Part shown: piece after piece, positions 49,620 through 55,090 of the stretch
Numbering within the stretch: position 1 is the stretch's first letter
How the letters are laid out: each line of letters opens with the position of its first letter
From: Zygnema cylindricum
Lineage: Eukaryota > Streptophyta > Zygnematophyceae > Zygnematales > Zygnemataceae
Direction of reading: 5' to 3'
NCBI GenBank assembly: GCA_037447655.1
Contig: JBBHKE010002769.1
Location: 264,330 to 319,419 of the forward strand
Length of the DNA: 55,090 nt
Made by a program: the position numbers and the translations under genes
Notes under the pieces: model-generated
Told to the model about the DNA's origin: nothing
The model's input: the letters and a program-made list of their open reading frames with translations, nothing else
Database searches by the model: none

Positions 49620-50400
49620 ATAGTTGTTCAAACCGTCTAGTGCAAACGATTCAATCGTGACAAATTATACGTAACAAACGCATTGAACGATATGAAAAAA
49701 TCGTTAAAATCTTTAATGAGTTTTCATCCGTACTATTCCGTACATGTAAAAAAAATGAGTATTACATATACCGCAGTTTATAAGTTTCCGTTAAAATGAG
49801 CGCTAAACAATTTTAAATATTTAAACATATTCCACACTCCATGGGTGATCGGGCTTTCTTCGTCGACTGGTAGCGGACGATTGTAAATTAAGCTACTGCG
49901 GTTCAGATCTCAGCAAACACAATTTTTTTGTCAAAGTCCATCTGCCTGATACTATCTGACATGCGTTTGATACTATCTGACGGTTTCGTTTTCAACATTC
50001 CATGGCGGCTTCTTTCAAAAAAAATTGAAGAAGACGTTCGTACAGTTTTCAAACTTACCTCGCGCAAATTGTGTGACATTTCAACGTCCCTTTCCAAAAA
50101 TGTCCGTACATTTTCGATAAATATTACAATACATGTTCCGTGAAATTTCAGTTCAGTTTACTGGATAGAAAGTACTAATAACCGCGACATATGTTTTTGT
50201 CAAATTCTGTACATTTCCGTAAAAAACCGTAGATTTTACGGGAGATATTGTACTTTTCCCGTAAATTGTCGGACAGAAAGTACATCGCGATTTTTTGTGA
50301 TTTTTTCGTCAGTCACGAATTATACGTAGAAATCGGAAAAAAGGAAAAAATCGCACGATCTGAACAACAGCGCCTAATAGTATTACAAACCATTCGTATC
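49620..50400. repeat. Dispersed AT-rich repeat, copy B
   Basis: Direct-orientation relative of 161-1,550: ttgttcaaaccgt, cattgaacg and ccgtactattccgtacatgt at 49,624-49,748, then gttcagttta and gaattatacgtagaaatcgg at 50,150-50,340. It contains several ccgtacattt(t/c)cg words. Type of element unknown. Confidence 0.5.
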
Positions 50401-50645
50401 GGCCGTATCTCGGGTATCGGAAACTGTTTTCGGAACTTCGTAGGGAAGGGGGGAGGAGGGGAGGAAGGGGTATAAATTGGAAATTTGATCTATGGATGAA
50501 TAAATAAAAATCATAGGATAGTGTTAGGCTGCTAGCAACACTACAGTATAGTTTTAGTACTGTAGTGTAATTAAGGGAGTAAAATAAAACTGCCACGTGT
50601 CGCTACACGAAACTACAATATAGTACATTACCAAGCTGTATAGTA

Positions 50646-51268
50646 CACCGCGAATCGTAATTAGAGTAATGAAAAAATTAGAGTACAAAAACCAAAAAAA
50701 AAAATAGAGTAATGAACGCTAATTTATGCGATAGAGCTTTTTCAACTATGAAGTTTACTCTAATTTGTTTAAGTATTCTATACTGGGTTATGTCGGCGAT
50801 AATTATATGCGCGATAATTATGCACACTAAATTTCATAAAAAAATAACTTCATAATTTCATTTTATTTTTCAGTCCGTATAGTATTGACGTCATTATGAC
50901 CCTAGTACTATTTGTCGCATTGAATGTCAGTTAATGTTCACACTGGCTGTCGACGGACGAGAGTTATGCGAACGGCTTTTTTTCGATGTGATTGATTTTT
51001 TTGTTTAGTGCGATTTCACTTGCGAGCCCGATTCTATTAAATCATTATTTGTACCCTTTTACTTATAAAAGTACAATTTTGCACGGTCGGACGTCGTCCG
51101 TATTCCACACTATTTAAAAATAACCTATATTAGAATTTTTTACGCTAATTAAACCTCACCTAAATTAGAATAATGAAAAATTAGAATCATTTACTCTATT
51201 TGATGTGATAGAGTCGGAATTTAGAGCGACCGAATTAGAGTAATTTACTCTAATTACGATGCGCGGTG
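50646..51268. mobile_element. 623-bp TIR element with TA target duplication, copy 2 (inverted to copy 1)
   Basis: The ends are caccgcgaatcgtaattaga and the complement with one substitution (gatgcgcggtg). TA is at 50,644-50,645 and 51,269-51,270. The interior (gttatgtcggcgataattat, gcgaacggctttttttcgatgtgattgatt) matches copy 1 at 21,333-21,946 in reverse complement over the full length. Confidence 0.88.
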
Positions 51269-51299
51269 TACAGTACTGTACTATAATCGCTAGTATGAC

Positions 51300-52535
51300 T
51301 TACCTCGATATTTGGAGGGGCCACTCGCTCGTCAACAAGCAAGCCTCCCGATTTCCAACGGCTGTTTAGGTTTGATTTCCGTGGCCAAAGTTGAGCCGGC
51401 CGCGTATTTGGGTAGTTGGGTTTTGGTGGTTCCTACCATCATTTCTCATTTCATTGTGGATGATGTTCCCATTCTGGCGCAAGTTGTCTCTAAGGTGGAA
51501 GACGGGCTATTTCCATTTCACCAAGCTCTCCTTTCCGCTCGTGCGCTACTACCTCCGGAGGCTCGAAACCAAGTTCCACCTTTTCATTCTCTCATGGCCG
51601 ACACTAACTTCCAACTTCAACAACGCATATCTGAGCAAGTAGTCGCCGCTGATTTTGCAAACCTTTTGGAGGCGCTACCTTATGCTGAAGCGCGTGCTCG
51701 TAAAAGGGGCTGGTGCATGGCTACAAGCAACACCAATTTTTTCGACACTCCGTCTATCGTCTGACCAATTTACTTCTGCTCTACGCTTGCGGCTGGGATG
51801 TGCCTCACCCTCCGCTTTTGGGGGGGGCTCGGTGCGTTTGTAACCAAACAATTAATGATGAGGGAATCCATTTACTTCGGTGCTCGCATGGTGGGGAACG
51901 AATTGTCGCGCATGATTTGGTGCGAGATGTCATTGCTGCCATTGGTGCCGAGGCGGGATACATTGTCAAACGTGAGGTTTCTAATATACTTCCACATCGG
52001 CCCCAATCTAAGGGTTCTCGCGGCCCTCGGGTTGACTTGGCTTTTCTTCATGGTGGTGGGAGGACGCTCGGCGATGTGGTTCTCACGGATCCAACTGGGA
52101 CACACATTTCATCTCGCGCAGCTTCGCATTCAGGTGTGGCGGCTGGGACGCAGCGGCTACAAAAGAACGAGACTACGCTCACCGAGACCCGTCGGGCCAG
52201 TTTGTCCCATTCGCAGTGTAGATTTTTGGTTCTTTGGACAACCCCTTTGATGACTTCCTTCGACAGTGTGTGCGAAAAACGTTTGAATCCCGTGGTCCAG
52301 GGAGTCCTCCGTCGAGTCTATTGGTTACGTTTTATCGTCAGCGTGTCTCAATTGCACTTCAACGGGCGCAAGCGGTGGCTCTCCTTCCATGTAGCACACT
52401 CGCAGCCGCCTTCCACGTAGCACGCTCGCGGAAGATCGGCGGGGTCTTCCGGACCTTCCGCCAAAGGACCCGGTTCACATCCATGATCTCCTTGGTTGTG
52501 GACCTTAGTTTGTCTACGGGTAGTCTAGGCTAGCT
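51300..52535 (+). pseudogene. Non-LTR retrotransposon (LINE) reverse transcriptase, C-terminal part, frameshifted
   Basis: Reading moves through three frames. It shows the post-RT region of plant/algal LINEs: RQQASLPISNGCLGLISV and AAYLGSW, LRLRLGCASPSAFGGG, then CVCNQTINDEGIHLLRCSHG followed by RIVAHDLVRDVI (a C-x-C ... H ... C-x-H zinc-like motif). After that come RVDLAF, a segment with DPSGQFVPFAV and an in-frame stop, and DNPFDDFLRQC. Frames change near 51,700, at the G8 run near 51,822, and near 52,130. The endonuclease and the RT core are missing, so the copy is 5'-truncated as usual for LINEs. A T-rich 3' tail region continues to about 52,745. Confidence 0.78.
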
Positions 52536-53063
52536 TTTTTCATTTTGTAGGCGGTCTCAGTCTGTTATTGTTTTGTTTTGGTTCTTTGCTCTTGTTAGTT
52601 TTGTTGAGTTTCGTTTCTGTTTTTAGTCCTAGATTACTTTTTTGTGACTCTTGTAGTTTCCAATTGTATTTTTTTTTACTTTTACCTATTTTGTACTCAG
52701 ATGGTTTTGCCATCGCAATTTTGGCAATAAGGCTTTTCATTTTTCATTACCTCGATATCGATGTTCATTGATTTGAATAAAACTAACGGTGTCGATAAAC
52801 TGACCGTTTTAACTCCATTTTACCTCCAGAATTGGTCTACTATAGTTCCGTCATGGCGAATATAAATTAAAAACCTGCCACTTCTTAGAAATACGGTACA
52901 CAAAAAACGTACCATTGTCGCACGAAGTGTGTTTTTAAAATTTGTGGTTTAATATGATCGCACTGAATTTGACATTTGTTTTACTGTGGTCTGTGTTTTC
53001 CACGTTTCTTGCCACCGTTGGTTCCTCATACGTGAATCGTTTGTCTGCAACTGCGAAAAATCA

Positions 53064-53358
53064 ACGTGGCAGGAACCTGGGGCGCCGCAATTCAGTGAAC
53101 CCCCTTACAATAATTCCACGTGCCCTGTTTACAAAGGCATGCAATCTACGTGGCATAGGTCTTCTTAACCTGGTCTGGATCTTGGATTTTCGCCACCTTC
53201 AATCACAGCCAAAAAGTCCGAATACTAATTCTAAATAGCGGATCATGAACAATCTAGCATCAAATTGTTTTTCAGAATAAGTACTTAGTTATCTAGTCTA
53301 GCTTTACACGTCGGCATTTGGCTCTTGTCAAGTATCTCTTTGCGTAACCTTATATAAA
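53064..53358 (+). promoter_or_regulatory. Putative stress-type promoter of the LEA-like gene
   Basis: TATATAAA stands at 53,351-53,358, about 130 bases before the start codon. Upstream are ACGTGGC at 53,064-53,070 and 53,148-53,154 (the ABA-responsive element core) and a CACGTG G box in ccacgtgcc at 53,117-53,122. Clustered ABREs are typical of LEA promoters. Regulation by dehydration or ABA-type signals is inferred. Confidence 0.6.
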
Positions 53359-53489
53359 GGAAACAACATTCCTGGATTAGCAATAGTAAACAAAGTCTTT
53401 CTTTCTTTGCTGCTTACAATCTTCAAGCTTTTCTTTCTAATTTCTTTTATACATTTTTTTCACCGATTCTCAAATCTTTAACTTTAAAA

Positions 53490-54648
53490 ATGGCTTCTGT
53501 AACTGCTGCTGCTGTGGCTCTTTCATCTTTGAGCGTCTCTTCCGTGAGTTTTAGAACTTCGGTGACGTCAGCAAACTCCCGACCTCGCTCAGCTCTTGTT
53601 CTCCGACGTTCTCTTGCAGTACGAGCTGCACAGGTAATTGATTAATTCAACTCTTGCCAATAATTTTGCATTTTTCATTTTCTTTTTTTTGTATTTTTGA
53701 ATAGTATCTGAATTCTGGCAATTTAAACTTGCATCGTGATGTTAGCTTGCAGTTAAAGCTGTAAACGGTTAATTATTTCAATTCTTATGTAACTTCTTTT
53801 CTACTCTGCTGATGCTGTTTCGAATTATCTCGTTTGGATCGTTTTTTGAATTATCACTATTTTAGAAAGCCATGTGAATGATATGTTTAGTTTAACATTT
53901 CTGATTCTAGTAGGTCTTGATTTTTTATTTTTTTGTAGTATATTTTCACCCGGTAACTGTTACCATTCTCTTCTTAATTGACTGTTTGCAACCACTTTAT
54001 TGACATTGGACTAGATTTTTATGCAGAATGATGCGCAATCTGTCCGCGATTCAGTTGACCAAGGTGCTCAAAATGTGAAGGATACCGCTAACCAGGCAAC
54101 CAACCAGGCTCAGGAAGGAGCCTCCGATGTCGGCAGCAAACTTAAGGATGCTGCAGATGATGTCAGCGGACAGGCAAAGAAGTCGACCAACGGCAGTGGA
54201 AGCCAGGTAAGAGGTGCTTGTAAGAATTTGTAAGAGTCGCTCTCTATGAAGTACACTAGTCTCGACAATTCTCTTCTGCTTTAGACTCGGACTATATTTG
54301 CCCTTGCGATCTCTTGCTGTGTGAAAAACATTTTACGAATGAACTTTTTCTCTTCTCAGACAGCTTCATTTCATTACTGGTGAACGTTTTTCCTCGTAGT
54401 TGTGATCTTGAGAGTTGGTGAAACATCATTTCATGTAAATACTGACCGCCTTAATTTTTTTCTTGCAGGTGAAGAGCGCAGCAAATGACGCTTCCGGAAA
54501 CGTGAAGAATGTGGCTAATGATGCGTCACAGGCAACTCAGGACGCTGTCAGCAATGTGAGCCAAGGAGCTCAGGATGCTGCTGACAATGTTGCTGAAAAT
54601 GCGAAGAAGGCTGGCCAGAATATTAAGGATGCCGTCAGTGGAAACTAG
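53490..54648 (+). CDS. Plastid-targeted LEA-like (late embryogenesis abundant) protein, three exons
   Basis: Exons 53,490-53,633, 54,027-54,206 and 54,469-54,648 (144, 180 and 180 nt) join in phase 0 to 166 amino acids plus stop. Introns (393 and 262 bp) have GT..AG ends and T-rich acceptors (ttttatgcag, ttcttgcag). Exon 1 is a classical chloroplast transit peptide: Ser/Ala/Arg-rich, no acidic residues, ending SLAVRAAQ. Exons 2 and 3 encode only a hydrophilic, Gly/Ala/Asp/Lys/Gln/Asn-rich, cysteine- and tryptophan-free sequence with imperfect 11-residue spacing of A-x-D/N-x-A motifs (GAQNVKDTANQAT, GAQDAADNVAENAKK), as in group 3/LEA_4-type proteins, which become amphipathic helices on drying. 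It resembles chloroplast LEAs such as HIC6 and COR15-type proteins that protect plastid membranes and enzymes. The start is the first ATG after the TATA box, in the context aaaaatggct. Confidence 0.88.
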
Positions 54649-55090
54649 ATTAAAGTGTGATATCAGCGAGAATGAGTGTGATATTATGCATTTCGGTGTC
54701 ATATTAGAAAGGGTATGCTTTTTAGGCTACTCGGTTTTGAAGGAGAGTTTTTGTAGAGCCGAATATTTTGGAAGTGTACAGCTTTGTGTTAGTTGGCTGA
54801 GCTTATAGCTTTTATGTCCTGCAAGTGTATAGGAGGTGATACTTTTTTTGCGGGAGTATACCAGTGTTTCCAGCCAGTGTTTTTTTTGCCTCTTTGGCGT
54901 ATCTCTGTTTTGAGATAGTGAGTGTGCTTTTTGGTCCCTCTTTTTTCATGAATCCTCTCTAGATGTTTCTGTTTTTGTTTTCAGAGTGGAAGGAGGTTAT
55001 TCAGAAGTAGACAATTTTGAGTTATTATAGCTAAAATTTGTGGCTTTTAAGATTTTAACCAAATGATTTTATCTTATGTGATCATAAATC
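54649..55090. other. 3' flank of the LEA-like gene
   Basis: This is the untranslated region and downstream sequence. TGTA-rich words (gaagtgtacagctttgtgttagt) could contribute to 3' end formation, but no canonical AATAAA is seen. No further gene before the window ends. Confidence 0.4.

Noticed and set aside
53634-54026. A separate start at 54,021 for the LEA-like protein
   Set aside because: The ATG there lies in the acceptor sequence atgcag; exon 1 with a transit peptide, a donor at 53,634 and matching phase gives a better model.

Overview
This is a eukaryotic nuclear window from the green lineage. The evidence is spliceosomal introns (GT..AG) in every recognisable gene, two nuclear genes with plastid-targeting leaders (an FKBP19-type lumenal FKBP and a LEA-like protein), a GT92 glycosyltransferase, and plant-type Ty1/copia, hAT, PIF/Harbinger and LINE remnants. 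The DNA is AT-rich, gene-poor and full of small inverted-repeat transposons and simple repeats. A streptophyte alga or other non-seed plant fits, but species cannot be fixed from sequence alone.

Layout. 1-4.8 kb: dispersed repeats, a hAT-type element carrying a nested PIF/Harbinger MITE, a TIR element with TA target duplication, and the C-terminal end of a hAT transposase. 4.8-11.1 kb: a structurally complete but coding-dead Ty1/copia retrotransposon (minus strand, target duplication AAATC) that splits the hAT transposase; the rest of the transposase is at 11.4-12.35 kb and the hAT terminus at 12,688. 14.3-19.65 kb: a GT92 glycosyltransferase gene on the minus strand, at least five exons in consistent phase, introns full of MITEs and CT tracts. 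20-22.7 kb: MITE cluster with nesting. 24.15-28.7 kb: an unidentified multi-exon minus-strand gene. 29.1-30.2 kb: two exons of an SLC22-like MFS transporter (minus). 30.3-38.7 kb: inverted solo LTR, then a ~2 kb foldback element with long inverted arms that received a second, badly decayed Ty1/copia element (plus strand). 39-42.8 kb: two hAT-type elements side by side, (TA)n and minisatellites. 42.9-47.86 kb: a complete six-exon FKBP19 gene (plus). 48-51.3 kb: repeats. 51.3-52.5 kb: frameshifted C-terminal part of a LINE reverse transcriptase. 53.0-54.65 kb: a complete three-exon, plastid-targeted LEA-like gene with ABRE/G-box motifs and a TATA box.

The two intact genes (FKBP19, LEA-like) both serve the plastid but show no other functional link; there is no operon-like organisation. 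The most unusual signals are (i) tRNA-like segments with D-arm, B-box and, in one element, T5 terminators, lying antisense inside every copia LTR here; (ii) an intronic tandem array that repeats a 5' splice-site-like sequence of the GT92 gene; (iii) long CT tracts lying on the sense strand next to splice sites in most introns; and (iv) several transposon-in-transposon insertions whose target duplications can still be read.
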